Shown here piece after piece: positions 41,909 to 52,020 of a DNA stretch of 64,000 nt. The notes under the pieces are model-generated. The model was given only the letters and a program-made list of their open reading frames with translations. It was not told the origin of the DNA and made no database searches. The position numbers and the translations under genes are program-made. Each line of letters opens with the position of its first letter. The first letter of the stretch is position 1. The DNA is taken from the NCBI RefSeq assembly GCF_030651495.1, contig NZ_JAUSFI010000039.1:1-64000 (forward strand). Reading direction: 5' to 3'. Source of the stretch: Undibacterium sp. (lineage in GTDB: Bacteria; Pseudomonadota; Gammaproteobacteria; Burkholderiales; Burkholderiaceae_D).

Positions 41909-44113
41909 TCAATCCGAAGTCAACTCTGCCGGCAAAGGCAGCTCTTCCAACGCCGCCATCAGGGCACGATCTACCACTTTATCGAGCACGAGAATTTGCG
42001 CACGATGCTCCCGGAAACTTTGCTCTAACTCCACTGTCGAGACCGAAAAGGATTTTTCTTTTTGGCTGGAGGTGAAAATGTAAAGGCTGCGCATAGGGCT
42101 GACCCAAGCCAGCCTGACATTATGCGTCGTATTGTCTTTTTTGGTAAATTGCAGCCAAATTCCTCGCTCAAGATTGGCCACTACATCAACAAAGTCATCC
42201 GACTCTGCCACTGCCGGCAAGCCAGTTGCTTCCAGCGCACGCTTTGCCAAGCGGCGCTCAGTCGCTTGCTGTGCAACTTCGACCGCCATCTCGAGTTGAC
42301 GCTCAGGGGATAAATCGATCGGAGCCCGCACTATTGAAGCATGACACTCAGCCAACTCGGCAAAAAATTGCAACTGATCGGCATCTTCCCATTTAATCAG
42401 ACTCAGCCATTTATTCAGACGGGTAAGAATTGCGGGTAAGCGGCTCACCATCTCTTGACGCTGCTCTAAGGTGATTTTTGGTTTGACACTCCAGATTAAA
42501 TCATCCATTGTTTTGATCGCATCTGCTACCGCCTGAGGCTTCTCTTCTTTTACGCTGTAGGCAAGCGTCAGCACTTTGATCCAGCGGTTTTCCAGAAAAG
42601 TTTCAACAAAAGCCAGCACTTCCCCCGTCCCGATACGAAGTGCCACTTCATTTTTTGCGGCAAATTTTGCTTGGGTGAATTTCTCTTTTTGCAGTGCTTG
42701 TTTAATAGGTTGCTGCAGCGCCTCTTCTTTAGCCGCTTCTTCTTTGGCCACGAAGTTTTCCAGATCAGAAACCACCGCATCAAATAAATCAACGCGCTGA
42801 TCAAATTCCCACTGAACCCGGCTGACATTCTCTTTCATCGCTTGAAACAAAGGGTCGTTTACCCCTTGCGCCTGATCCACAGAGACGCTGTATTTGGATA
42901 AAAGATCAATCAAACGACGCGCAGGATGCGCTTCCTGAAAGAAAAATTCTTTGTCCATCAAGGCGGCCTTTAATACCGGCACCTGCAATAGAGAGATTAA
43001 GTCCTTGATTTGTCTCGGAATATCCTGATTAAGCAATACGCTATCGAATATTTTCGAGAGCAAATCCAGGGTGTTTTTTTCTACTCCGGTACTTACTAAC
43101 TCTGGCATCTGCTCACGAATCTGCGACAAACGCATCACATCTTGCGTACCGGCGACCATCTGGCGAATCGCCATGCTCTTTTGTAAATCGGCCAGATAAT
43201 GAAATAATTTAGTATCGACCGCACTGGCAGGCACATCTCGATGCGACTGGTCTGAGCCCTCGGTGCCGTTTTGCGCGCCAGCACGATGGCTAGCGCTAGT
43301 GAACTGACCGGCCTTTTCCGAAAAATATTTTTTGAGTTTTTGTGCAACATCGTTTTTTTGAGCTTCAGCTTTAAGCTCAATTTCAGCTTCTTTTTCTGCA
43401 GCAGAAGTGCTCAGACTTTTTTTGATACGGTATGATTCTTGCAAATCAGGCAAAATGCCTCGGGCAACTAAAGTTTCATTTAAGGCCTGAAAAATTGGCG
43501 CAAAATCAAACAAAATATCGGTGCGAAAAAGTGGCAGTATCAAGTGATGTGCCGCGGCGTCTGGATTAAATTCACACCACACCATCTGCATGGTTTTCAA
43601 AAACACTTCAGGACGAAATGGATTTTGCGCAATACTTAAACTCTCGCACTCGATCAGGTTTGCCAAACGCATGTTCAGGGCCGCTAACTTCTCGGCATTG
43701 GCAAGTTCAAGAGTGCGGCTGGCGCGTCCCAGTGCCAGTTTTGTATCCATTTCTTCATAAGTGACCAAGCTCAGGGCGATATCCTGCTGCGCGGCTTGAG
43801 GATTTCCTTTTGATTCCAAGAGTTCAATTTCTTGACGAAAATTAACAGCAATAGCCGCTGCAGCTAGGTAATAAAATGAATAAGCATTATTCTTTAATAA
43901 CTGCCCTGCGTTGTAGCTCAAGTTGGCTTCTTTCGCATCACTGACATGTTCTGATGCGGCCAGTAAGGCATTTGCCAGTCGCGCTACAAAGGCATCTATT
44001 TGCGCCACAGTTAAATGGCTTGCCTGTTGAATCAAGGCATGCCAAACATCACCGCGGGCCACAGGCGGTTGCGGATGGCTACTACTTGGGTTTTTGGTCG
44101 ATATTGGCAACAT
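41909..44113 (-). CDS. DUF1631 family protein
   Basis: The protein has 734 residues, cytoplasmic and mostly helical with long charged segments (for example around residues 240-265, AAEKEAEIELKAEAQKND). It matches the DUF1631 family known from beta- and gammaproteobacteria, with typical pieces LPLFRTDILFDFAPIFQALNE and the C-terminal WLQF...VRLAWVSP...YIFTSS, which looks like a PilZ-like beta-barrel, so c-di-GMP binding is conceivable but unproven. AAGGA lies 14 bases from the ATG. It is monocistronic and convergent with lifO. Confidence 0.85.
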   Translation of the reverse strand: MLPISTKNPSSSHPQPPVARGDVWHALIQQASHLTVAQIDAFVARLANALLAASEHVSDAKEANLSYNAGQLLKNNAYSFYYLAAAAIAVNFRQEIELLESKGNPQAAQQDIALSLVTYEEMDTKLALGRASRTLELANAEKLAALNMRLANLIECESLSIAQNPFRPEVFLKTMQMVWCEFNPDAAAHHLILPLFRTDILFDFAPIFQALNETLVARGILPDLQESYRIKKSLSTSAAEKEAEIELKAEAQKNDVAQKLKKYFSEKAGQFTSASHRAGAQNGTEGSDQSHRDVPASAVDTKLFHYLADLQKSMAIRQMVAGTQDVMRLSQIREQMPELVSTGVEKNTLDLLSKIFDSVLLNQDIPRQIKDLISLLQVPVLKAALMDKEFFFQEAHPARRLIDLLSKYSVSVDQAQGVNDPLFQAMKENVSRVQWEFDQRVDLFDAVVSDLENFVAKEEAAKEEALQQPIKQALQKEKFTQAKFAAKNEVALRIGTGEVLAFVETFLENRWIKVLTLAYSVKEEKPQAVADAIKTMDDLIWSVKPKITLEQRQEMVSRLPAILTRLNKWLSLIKWEDADQLQFFAELAECHASIVRAPIDLSPERQLEMAVEVAQQATERRLAKRALEATGLPAVAESDDFVDVVANLERGIWLQFTKKDNTTHNVRLAWVSPMRSLYIFTSSQKEKSFSVSTVELEQSFREHRAQILVLDKVVDRALMAALEELPLPAELTSD

Positions 44114-44620
44114 ATGACACTTATTTATCCTTACTTACCGCAAAAATATCATTCAAGCTTAGGCGTAAAATTGTCTTTAGAATCAAACAGTTTAATCCTA
44201 AATCGACTTAGAGAAAACGAATAGAAGTATGCTGAACTAACTATAGATGATTTATTTCCACATGGAAATGTTTGAAACGCAATTTTAGTCTTTTTTTTAG
44301 CATTATTTTTCACATTATCGCTGTATTGCGCACACGCAATACGCTAGAAGTGTAACGAGATGTAAAGTGGCACGCGCCCGAAAATGATTGAGTACGGACA
44401 AAATGATCGCCAAGACAAAATACTCAATTTTGTCATATTACTACCATCATTATTGAATTCATCCGGGAAAAATCTAAATTCCTTATTTTTGTAAAAAATA
44501 CAAAGATTTCACAACACGACTATGCCTGACAATAGGCACATTTCGTTGAGATCTCCACACACCTGAATTGGTTTGCACTAAAATGGCAGGTTGAATTTAT
44601 TTTTATCTTGCAAGCTATTT
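44114..44620. other. Long intergenic region between the DUF1631 gene and xseB
   Basis: About 500 AT-rich bases without a gene. Two palindromes are visible: GTATTGCG/CGCAATAC around CACA at 44323-44342, and GACAAAA/TTTTGTC at 44414-44434. Either could be an operator. Promoters for both divergent units should lie here but none is clear. Confidence 0.45.
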
Positions 44621-44875
44621 ATGTCAAAAAAATTACCTTCGAGCACCCAAGCGGTTTCATTTGAAGCTGCCATGGCGGAGCTATCGGAGTTGGTCACGCA
44701 AATGGAGACGGGTGAATTGCCTTTAGAAGCATCTGTCAGCGCCTATCAACGTGGTTCTGAATTAATTAAATACTGCGCAGAACAGCTAAACAAAGTTGAG
44801 CAGCAAGTCAAAGTACTGGAAGCCGGATTACTCAAACCATACGCCAGCACTGACACCGATGAGGCAAATGCATGA
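44621..44875 (+). CDS. xseB: Exodeoxyribonuclease VII small subunit
   Basis: The protein has 84 residues, normal for XseB. It is helical, with the family motif FEAAMAELSELVTQMETGELPLE followed by the second helix YQRGSELIKYCAEQL. (Only these pieces are quoted; they are contiguous.) It joins XseA, whose gene is not here, to degrade single-stranded DNA. ATG 44621 is taken as start; an in-frame TTG at 44591 is less likely. It overlaps ispA by four bases (ATGA). Confidence 0.9.
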   Translation: MSKKLPSSTQAVSFEAAMAELSELVTQMETGELPLEASVSAYQRGSELIKYCAEQLNKVEQQVKVLEAGLLKPYASTDTDEANA

Positions 44876-45759
44876 GCAGTCAGTTCCATGATTGGATGAA
44901 ATCGACCCAAACTCAATTTGAACTCGCGTTTGCACATCTGCTTCCTGAAAGCGACGTCGTTCCCGCCCGTCTGCATGAGGCGATGCGTTACGCAGCACTG
45001 GATGGCGGCAAACGCGTGCGTCCTTTACTGGTATTTGCCGCCGGCCGCCTGTTTGATGCACCATCCGAGTTACTGACCAGAGCCGCCGCCGCGCTCGAAA
45101 TGATTCATGCCTACTCTTTGGTGCACGACGATATGCCCTGCATGGATGACGATGCTTTACGGCGCGGCAAGCCTACGGTACACGTCCAATACGATGAAGC
45201 GACGGCTTTATTGGTCGGTGATGCCTTGCAGGCGCAGGCGTTTCTGGTATTGACAGAAGCCAGCGCCAGCGCCGAGCGCAAGTTACCTATGTTGCAATTA
45301 CTGGCCAAGGCCGCCGGCTCAACCGGTATGTGCGGCGGGCAAGCGATCGATCTGGCCAGCGTCGGACTCGCCTTAAGCCTGAATCAACTAGAGCAGATGC
45401 ACCAATTAAAAACCGGTGCGTTGTTACGCGCATCGGTACTGCTGGGTGCGATGAGCGGGAAAACATTATCCACCCCGGAAGTGACTGCACTTGACACGTA
45501 TTCCAGTGCGATCGGCCTGGCATTTCAGGTTGTCGATGATGTACTCGATGCCACCACTGACTCGGTTACTTTGGGCAAGACTGCAGGCAAGGATGCCGCA
45601 GACAATAAACCAACCTATGTGTCTTTGCTAGGCTTAGATGCCTCTAGCAAACTGGCAGAAAAACTCTGCAATGATGCGCACGAAGCATTGTTGCCATTTG
45701 GCCAAAAAGCACAACATCTGCATGATTTAGCAGATTTGATTGTGCAGCGGAAAGCGTAA
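44872..45759 (+). CDS. ispA: Farnesyl diphosphate synthase
   Basis: The protein has 295 residues, an all-helical prenyltransferase. The first Asp-rich motif DDMPCMDDD (with the upstream SLVH) and the second DDVLDATTD are intact. It condenses IPP with DMAPP and GPP to farnesyl diphosphate for quinone, undecaprenol and hopanoid routes. It lies between xseB and dxs in the usual xseB-ispA-dxs operon. Confidence 0.95.
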   Translation: MSSQFHDWMKSTQTQFELAFAHLLPESDVVPARLHEAMRYAALDGGKRVRPLLVFAAGRLFDAPSELLTRAAAALEMIHAYSLVHDDMPCMDDDALRRGKPTVHVQYDEATALLVGDALQAQAFLVLTEASASAERKLPMLQLLAKAAGSTGMCGGQAIDLASVGLALSLNQLEQMHQLKTGALLRASVLLGAMSGKTLSTPEVTALDTYSSAIGLAFQVVDDVLDATTDSVTLGKTAGKDAADNKPTYVSLLGLDASSKLAEKLCNDAHEALLPFGQKAQHLHDLADLIVQRKA

Positions 45760-45762
45760 TCT

Positions 45763-47643
45763 ATGACTTCATTCAGCAATTTACTTAAAAACATTCATTC
45801 TCCCGCCGATCTGCGCAAACTCTCACGCGCGCAACTGCCGCCACTGGCCGATGAATTGCGTCATTATGTGATTGATTCGGTCTCCAAAACTGGCGGCCAT
45901 CTGTCGTCTAATTTAGGGACGGTAGAGCTGACCATCGCGCTGCATTATGTCTTCAACACGCCGGAAGATCGCCTGGTCTGGGATGTAGGCCATCAGACTT
46001 ACCCACATAAGATTCTCACTGGCAGACGCGACCAGATGCATACCCTGCGCCAGTTAGAGGGCATTTCTGGTTTTCCGCGCCGCGCCGAAAGCGAATACGA
46101 CACCTTCGGCGTCGGGCACTCCTCAACCTCGATTTCTGCTGCGCTAGGGATGGCACTGGCGGCCAAGACCAAAGGCGAGAGCCGCCATTCTGTCGCCATC
46201 ATCGGCGATGGCTCCATGACGGCGGGGATGGTGTTTGAAGCCATGAATAATGCCGGCGTGATCGAAGACATCAACATGCTGGTGGTACTCAACGACAATG
46301 ACATGTCGATCTCACCACCGGTCGGCGCGCTCAACCGCCATCTGGCACGTTTGATGTCCGGCAAATTCTATGCGGCAGCGCGTAATGTCGGCAAATCCGT
46401 CTTACCTTCACCAGTGCTAGAACTGGCAAAGCGTTTTGAAGAACATGCCAAGGGTATGATCGTACCGGCCACGATGTTTGAAGAATTCGGTTTCAATTAC
46501 ATCGGCCCGATTGATGGCCATGATTTAGATTCGCTGATACCGACGCTGCAAAACATCAAAAATCTTAAAGGCCCACAGTTTTTGCATGTGGTGACCAAAA
46601 AAGGTCAGGGTTACAAACTGGCTGAAGCGGACCCGATTCTTTACCACGGCCCGGGAAAATTCAATCCAGCAGAAGGGATCAAACCTGCCAGCACACCCGC
46701 AAAAAAAACCTATACCCAGGTTTTTGGCCGGTGGTTATGCGATATGGCAGCGCAAGATAGCAAGCTGATCGGCATCACACCGGCCATGCGCGAAGGCTCG
46801 GGCATGGTCGAGTTTGAACAGAAATTTCCTGAACGTTATTATGATGTCGGCATTGCCGAGCAACACTCCGTCACCTTCGCTGCCGGCATGGCTTGCGAAG
46901 GCTTGAAGCCGGTCGTGGCGATTTACTCGACCTTTTTGCAACGTGCTTACGATCAGTTAATTCATGATGTGGCGCTGCAAAATCTGGATGTCACTTTTGC
47001 GCTGGACAGAGCCGGGTTGGTCGGTGCCGATGGCGCGACCCATGCGGGCAATTACGACATGGCTTTTCTGCGCTGCATTCCGAACATGGTGGTGATGGCG
47101 GCATCGGATGAAAACGAATGTCGTCAAATGCTCACTACTGGTTACCATTACCCTGGCCCCGCAGCGATACGTTATCCGCGCGGTGCGGGCACCGGTGCCG
47201 TGATCGAAAAAGAACTCACCAGCCTGCCTATCGGCAAAGGTGAAGTCAAGCGTAACGGCACAACGATCGCGATACTGGCGTTTGGCTCGATGGTACAACC
47301 CGGATTGAAAGTAGCAGAAAAACTCGATGCCACGCTGGCAAATATGCGTTTCATCAAACCGTTAGATGTGGAGTTAGTCAAATCGCTAGCCGCTTCGCAT
47401 GACTTTTTGGTAACGATAGAAGAAGGCTGTAGCATGGGCGGCGCTGGTTCCGCTGTCGCTGAAGCACTGGCAGAAGCGGGCATCAGCAAACCACTCTTGA
47501 TATTAGGCTTACCGGATAAGTTTATCGATCATGGTGACCCGACTGTATTACTGGCGCAATGTGGTTTGGATGCAACAGGGATAGAAGCCTCGATCCGTGC
47601 GCGCTTTATTCTTCCTGAGCCTAAACTAGCGGCCAATAGCTAA
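45763..47643 (+). CDS. dxs: 1-deoxy-D-xylulose-5-phosphate synthase
   Basis: The protein has 626 residues, a transketolase-like enzyme. The TPP-binding motif GDGSMTAG is followed after the usual interval by LNDNDMSIS; the pyrimidine-domain glutamate lies in [15 protein letters not shown]. It makes DXP from pyruvate and glyceraldehyde 3-phosphate, the entry step of the MEP isoprenoid pathway that supplies IspA. It begins three bases after ispA and ends at a clear terminator. Confidence 0.97.
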   Translation: MTSFSNLLKNIHSPADLRKLSRAQLPPLADELRHYVIDSVSKTGGHLSSNLGTVELTIALHYVFNTPEDRLVWDVGHQTYPHKILTGRRDQMHTLRQLEGISGFPRRAESEYDTFGVGHSSTSISAALGMALAAKTKGESRHSVAIIGDGSMTAGMVFEAMNNAGVIEDINMLVVLNDNDMSISPPVGALNRHLARLMSGKFYAAARNVGKSVLPSPVLELAKRFEEHAKGMIVPATMFEEFGFNYIGPIDGHDLDSLIPTLQNIKNLKGPQFLHVVTKKGQGYKLAEADPILYHGPGKFNPAEGIKPASTPAKKTYTQVFGRWLCDMAAQDSKLIGITPAMREGSGMVEFEQKFPERYYDVGIAEQHSVTFAAGMACEGLKPVVAIYSTFLQRAYDQLIHDVALQNLDVTFALDRAGLVGADGATHAGNYDMAFLRCIPNMVVMAASDENECRQMLTTGYHYPGPAAIRYPRGAGTGAVIEKELTSLPIGKGEVKRNGTTIAILAFGSMVQPGLKVAEKLDATLANMRFIKPLDVELVKSLAASHDFLVTIEEGCSMGGAGSAVAEALAEAGISKPLLILGLPDKFIDHGDPTVLLAQCGLDATGIEASIRARFILPEPKLAANS

Positions 47644-47672
47644 TCGCCAAATCCGCGCTTAAGCGTACTAAA

Positions 47673-47712
47673 AAAAATGCCATCAGAACTTGTTCCTGAT
47701 GGCATTTTTATA
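47673..47712 (+). terminator. Terminator after dxs (bidirectional)
   Basis: AATGCCATCAG pairs with CTGATGGCATT around a short loop, followed by TTTTTATA on the plus strand and preceded by a run of A, so it can also serve the convergent adenosyltransferase gene. Confidence 0.9.
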
Positions 47713-47797
47713 TACTCCCTACCAGTATATTTTCGAATCGCTTATGGGATATGCGCTAGAAATGCATTTTAAATATAAATAAGGGGGAGTATCTACT
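47706..47797. repeat. Short palindromic element, family with ATACTCC ends (copy 3)
   Basis: Left end ATACTCCCTACCAGTATAT and right end AATAAGGGGGAGTAT; the interior holds GGGATATGCGCTAGAAATGCA. The two ends match those of the elements at 10.8 and 27.5 kb but are arranged inside out relative to them. It lies between the dxs terminator and the adenosyltransferase gene. Confidence 0.55.
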
Positions 47798-47813
47798 ATT
47801 CCCGCTCACAAAA

Positions 47814-48365
47814 TCAGCGTTCGCGATCTTTTTCCCACAATACATCGCTACCACCGGCATAGCGATTCAACACCCGCGACAAGACAAACAGCAAATCCGA
47901 CAGGCGATTCATGTACTGGCGTGGCGCATCGTTAATTTGCTCGCTCTTGCCCACGCTGACGATCACCCGTTCGGCGCGACGGCAGACGGTACGGCAGACA
48001 TTCGCAATCGCCGCGGCGCGCGAACCGCCTGGCAAAATAAAATCCTTGAGCGGTGGCAGATCGGCATTGTAAAACGCCAGCAAGGCATCCAGCCTGGCCA
48101 CTTGCGCTTCAGTAATCATCGTGTAACCAGGGATACATAACTCCCCGCCCATATCAAACAGATCATGTTGAATCGAGATCAGCTCATGCTTCATAGGTGC
48201 AGGAATGTCTTCGCATAACAACACACCAAGCTGCGAATTGAGCTCATCCACATCGCCCATGGCATGCACCCGCAGTGCATCTTTGTCGATGCGACTACCG
48301 TCACCCAGTCCCGTGGTACCTGCGTCACCGGTACGTGTTGCTATTTTTGAGAGTCGATTGCCCAT
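47814..48365 (-). CDS. Cob(I)alamin adenosyltransferase, PduO type
   Basis: The protein has 183 residues, a five-helix bundle. The N-terminal ATP-binding motif KIATRTGDAGTTGLGDGSR and the later RTVCRRAERVIVSV and NRLSDLLFVLSR segments are typical of PduO/MMAB enzymes. It converts cob(I)alamin to adenosylcobalamin. No cobalamin-dependent gene or B12 riboswitch is visible nearby. No strong ribosome site precedes ATG 48365. It is divergent from the FAD-oxidase gene by 97 bases. Confidence 0.92.
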   Translation of the reverse strand: MGNRLSKIATRTGDAGTTGLGDGSRIDKDALRVHAMGDVDELNSQLGVLLCEDIPAPMKHELISIQHDLFDMGGELCIPGYTMITEAQVARLDALLAFYNADLPPLKDFILPGGSRAAAIANVCRTVCRRAERVIVSVGKSEQINDAPRQYMNRLSDLLFVLSRVLNRYAGGSDVLWEKDRER

Positions 48366-48462
48366 AAGTGTCTATTTTTTAAAAAGGAAGGTGGAAAGCA
48401 TACGTGAAATGCGCAAGTAACGCATCATAATAGAGCACTAGAATAAATCCTCGGAAATCATC

Positions 48463-49887
48463 ATGCCTGATTTTGCCAAACTGACTGCCATCAAGAAACC
48501 CTTGCCGGAGGAATTGTTGCAGGCATTACAAAATCTTTTGGAAGACCGTTGCAGCATTGCGCTGGCGCTACGCGAACAGCATGGCAGCGATGAATCTTCC
48601 TATGCGCCGATGTTGCCAGATGCCGTAGTATTTGCCCAAAGCACCGAAGAAGTGGCGACCATCGTCAAACTCTGTCATTACTATGACGTACCCGTCATCC
48701 CGTACGGCGCAGGCTCATCGCTGGAGGGGCATATCCTGGCCTTGCGCGGCGGCATCAGCATAGATTTATCGCAGATGAACAAGATGGTCGCTGTACACAA
48801 CGAAGATCTCACCGCGACGGTGCAGGCTGGCGTCACGCGCAAGCAACTCAATCTGGAGATCAAGGATACCGGCCTGTTCTTCCCGATTGATCCGGGAGCC
48901 GATGCATCGATAGGTGGCATGGCAGCCACCCGCGCCTCGGGCACGAATGCCGTTCGCTATGGCACCATGCGCGAAAATGTCCTGGCACTGACGGTCGTCA
49001 CGGCCGATGGCAGCATCATCAAGACCGGCACCCGTGCCAAAAAATCTTCCGCCGGTTACGATCTGACCCGCGTGTTTGTCGGCAGTGAAGGCACGCTAGG
49101 CGTAATCACCGAAATCACCGTCAAACTTTATCCGCTGCCGGAAGCGATCTCGGCGGCAGTGTGCAGTTTCCCCACGGCGTTTGATGCCGTCAATAGCGTC
49201 ATCCAGACCATACAAATGGGTGTACCGGTCGCGCGGGTCGAGTTTCTCGATGAAAACGGCGTCAGAGCGATTAACGCCTACGACAAACTCAGCTTGCCAG
49301 AAAAACCTCTGTTGCTGTTTGAATTCCACGGCAGTGAACATGGCGTGAAAGAGCAAGCCGAACTGGTACAAGAGATTGCTGCCGCCAACGGTGCCGGCAA
49401 TTTTGAATGGGCAACCCGCCCCGAAGACCGCTCACGCTTATGGACCGCCAGGCACAATGCCTACTTCGCCTTGCTGCAACTGCGCCCCGGCGCCCGCTCG
49501 ATTTCTACCGACTGCTGCGTGCCGATTTCACGGCTGGCAGAATGCATACAAGAAACCCAACTCGATTGCGAACGCCACCAGATCCTGTACTCGATTATCG
49601 GCCACGTCGGTGACGGTAATTTTCATGTGCTGATGCTGATCGATCCGCATGATCCCGCCGAGGTAGAGAAAGCCGAAGGCGTGAACAGTCGCATGGTCAC
49701 GCGGGCGATTGCGATGGATGGCACCTGCACTGGCGAGCATGGGGTAGGCATGCACAAGATGGATTTTTTAATCCAGGAACATGGCAGCGGCGCGATCAAG
49801 ATGATGCGCGCGCTCAAGCACGCTTTTGACCCAACCAATATCATGAACCCAGGGAAAATCATCGACTGGGAACCACCAAAAGAATAA
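48463..49887 (+). CDS. FAD-linked oxidase (D-lactate dehydrogenase, cytochrome-type)
   Basis: The protein has 474 residues. An FAD-binding PCMH domain (about 45-225, with VIPYGAGSSLEGH, FPIDPGADASIGGMAATRASG and FVGSEGTLGVITE) is followed by the C-terminal FAD-oxidase cap (GHVGDGNFHVL, GEHGVGMHK). It resembles D-lactate dehydrogenases of the DLD/GlcD type, which oxidise D-2-hydroxyacids and pass electrons to the respiratory chain. GlcE and GlcF partners are absent, which favours a stand-alone D-lactate enzyme over glycolate oxidase. CGGAAA lies before the ATG. Confidence 0.87.
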   Translation: MPDFAKLTAIKKPLPEELLQALQNLLEDRCSIALALREQHGSDESSYAPMLPDAVVFAQSTEEVATIVKLCHYYDVPVIPYGAGSSLEGHILALRGGISIDLSQMNKMVAVHNEDLTATVQAGVTRKQLNLEIKDTGLFFPIDPGADASIGGMAATRASGTNAVRYGTMRENVLALTVVTADGSIIKTGTRAKKSSAGYDLTRVFVGSEGTLGVITEITVKLYPLPEAISAAVCSFPTAFDAVNSVIQTIQMGVPVARVEFLDENGVRAINAYDKLSLPEKPLLLFEFHGSEHGVKEQAELVQEIAAANGAGNFEWATRPEDRSRLWTARHNAYFALLQLRPGARSISTDCCVPISRLAECIQETQLDCERHQILYSIIGHVGDGNFHVLMLIDPHDPAEVEKAEGVNSRMVTRAIAMDGTCTGEHGVGMHKMDFLIQEHGSGAIKMMRALKHAFDPTNIMNPGKIIDWEPPKE

Positions 49888-49925
49888 ATTCGTCTTCGCA
49901 AAAAAACATTTTATCCGGAACCACC

Positions 49926-50810
49926 ATGGCAACACGACTCCCCCCAGTACACGCGCTCTCCGCTTTTGAAGCGGCCGCCAGGCATAGTTCTTTTGCGGTC
50001 GCCGCCGAAGAACTATGCATTACCCCCTCCGCCTTATCACATCGGATCCGGTTATTAGAAGAGCATTTATGCGAACGCGTTTTTGTGCGCGAAGGCCGTA
50101 GCGTCACCCTGACCGAATTTGGTCGCCGCTATCTCGATGTAGTGCGTATCGCCTTGCGCACGCTAGCCGATTTTCCTTTACCGAACAAGGGTGCGCAAAA
50201 TCAATTACGCGTCAAAGTCACGGTCCCACCGACCTTTGCACGCTATATGTTTATGCCGCGCCTGGCAGAATTTACCCGAAGGTATCCGGAAATTGAAATT
50301 GAGATATTTTTATTCGTGCCGCTCTATGATCTGAGTCTGTCTGAGAGCGATGTAGAAGTGCGCTTTGGCGCGGGCGAGTACCCCAATCTGGTGACGAAAA
50401 AACTCTTCATCGAACCGGCCTTCGTAGTCGCCAGTCCAGCCTATCTGAAGACCATCCCCGCGATTCACACACCGGCTGACTTACGTCACGCCAAGCTACT
50501 GCGCTCAGCGCTAGAACCTTGGCAACCCTGGTTTGAAGTGGCCGGTTTAGATTGGCCAGAGCCGACCAGTGGCTTACGCATGGACGATCTGGGCTTATTG
50601 CTGGAAGCAATTAAACATGGACATGGAGTAGGACTCACGCGCCAGCATTTTGCCGAAGAATCGATCAATACAGGTGAGGTAGTCCGCCTGTTTGACACCC
50701 AGCTGGCATCACCGCCGCATGCGTATTACCTGGTGCATGAAGCACAAGCAGTAATGCGCGCTGAAGTGCAATTATTTATTGACTGGATACAAGCGACTTA
50801 TCAAGTCTGA
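49926..50810 (+). CDS. LysR-family transcriptional regulator (GcvA-like)
   Basis: The protein has 294 residues. The N-terminal winged helix (LSAFEAAARHSSFAVAAEEL) is of the GcvA/AmpR type. The effector domain shows FARYMFMPRLAEFTRRYPEIEI and SLSESDVEVRFGAG. The ligand is unknown. It lies 38 bases after the FAD-linked oxidase on the same strand; regulation of that gene is possible but same-strand placement gives weaker support than divergence. Confidence 0.87.
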   Translation: MATRLPPVHALSAFEAAARHSSFAVAAEELCITPSALSHRIRLLEEHLCERVFVREGRSVTLTEFGRRYLDVVRIALRTLADFPLPNKGAQNQLRVKVTVPPTFARYMFMPRLAEFTRRYPEIEIEIFLFVPLYDLSLSESDVEVRFGAGEYPNLVTKKLFIEPAFVVASPAYLKTIPAIHTPADLRHAKLLRSALEPWQPWFEVAGLDWPEPTSGLRMDDLGLLLEAIKHGHGVGLTRQHFAEESINTGEVVRLFDTQLASPPHAYYLVHEAQAVMRAEVQLFIDWIQATYQV

Positions 50811-50840
50811 TAGCGAAAGCATACAGCGGCACAGTTGGAT

Positions 50841-51920
50841 TTAAGAAGCGAATGACTGCTGACGCTGTAAATACTCACGCAAAACCAGCACCAGTTGCCT
50901 GCATTGTTCATCCGTGCCTATCGTCACGCGCAAATGCTGATTGATACGCGCCTGATTAAAGTGACGAACGATAATGGCCTGGCTGCGCAAGTAGGCCTGC
51001 AATGTGCGCGCATCATGTTGCGGATGGCGCATGAAGACAAAGTTGGCACTCGATGGCACCACGTCAAAACCCAGTTCTTCAAGACTAGCCACCAGCTCCG
51101 TGCGCGTGGCGATGACTGCCGCACAGGTTTGCTTAAAATAAGCCACATCAGCAAACGCCGCGCTGGCACCGGCAATCGCAAGCCGGTCGAGCGGATAAGA
51201 ATTAAAACTGTTTTTGACGCGCTCCAAGGCCATGATCAGATCAGGATGGCCGATGGCAAAACCGACCCGCAAGCCCGCCAGCGAACGCGCTTTTGACAAG
51301 GTCTGGATCACCAGTAAATTCGGATAGGTATGGACCAGGGCAATGGCCGAGGTACCGCCAAAATCGATATAAGCCTCATCCACCACGACCATAGAATCCG
51401 GCGTGGCCATCAGCAAACGTTCGATCTCTTCCAGCGCCAGCAATCGTCCAGTCGGCGCATTCGGATTTGGAAATATGACGCCGCCATTCGGGCGCAGGTA
51501 ATCCGCGATGTGCAAACTGAAATCGTCACGCAAAGGAACCGTTTGAAATGCTATTTCATACAGGCCGCAATACACAGGGTAAAAACTGTAAGTAATATCG
51601 GGAAACAATATCGGCAGATCATGCTTGAGCAAAGCTAAAAAAGTATGTGCCAGTACCTCATCCGAACTATTACCGACAAAAATTTGTTGCGGCGTCACAT
51701 GATGATAATCAGCAATCGCCTGCTTCAATTGGTCGGCATTGGGTGCCGGATACAAACGTAAATCTTCCGACGCCGCCTGCTGTATCGCTGCCAGGGCTTT
51801 AGGCGATGGAGGATAGGGATTTTCATTGGTGTTCAGCTTAATCATGTCGTTCATCTTTGGCTGCTCACCCGGCACATAAGGGGTGAGACCATGAACGACT
51901 TTGCTCCAATATTGGCTCAT
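50841..51920 (-). CDS. hisC: Histidinol-phosphate aminotransferase
   Basis: The protein has 359 residues, a fold-type I aminotransferase. The PLP lysine is in [33 protein letters not shown] and [11 protein letters not shown] are family motifs. It converts imidazole-acetol phosphate to histidinol phosphate; such enzymes may also act on aromatic amino acids. ATG 51920 is used; an upstream in-frame TTG exists. The gene stands apart from other his genes, so it may be a second copy or a broad-range aminotransferase. Confidence 0.88.
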   Translation of the reverse strand: MSQYWSKVVHGLTPYVPGEQPKMNDMIKLNTNENPYPPSPKALAAIQQAASEDLRLYPAPNADQLKQAIADYHHVTPQQIFVGNSSDEVLAHTFLALLKHDLPILFPDITYSFYPVYCGLYEIAFQTVPLRDDFSLHIADYLRPNGGVIFPNPNAPTGRLLALEEIERLLMATPDSMVVVDEAYIDFGGTSAIALVHTYPNLLVIQTLSKARSLAGLRVGFAIGHPDLIMALERVKNSFNSYPLDRLAIAGASAAFADVAYFKQTCAAVIATRTELVASLEELGFDVVPSSANFVFMRHPQHDARTLQAYLRSQAIIVRHFNQARINQHLRVTIGTDEQCRQLVLVLREYLQRQQSFAS

Positions 51921-52020
51921 TTTAGTATTCAAAAAAATAAAACAGGACGAAAAAACGCATAGGGCACGCCATGCGCACCCTACGCGCTCCGCAAATTACA
52001 TATTTAATACACCGGCCTCA

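Noticed and set aside
47798-48462. Cobalamin riboswitch near the adenosyltransferase gene
   Set aside because: The upstream gap is under 100 bases and shows no B12-box-like sequence.
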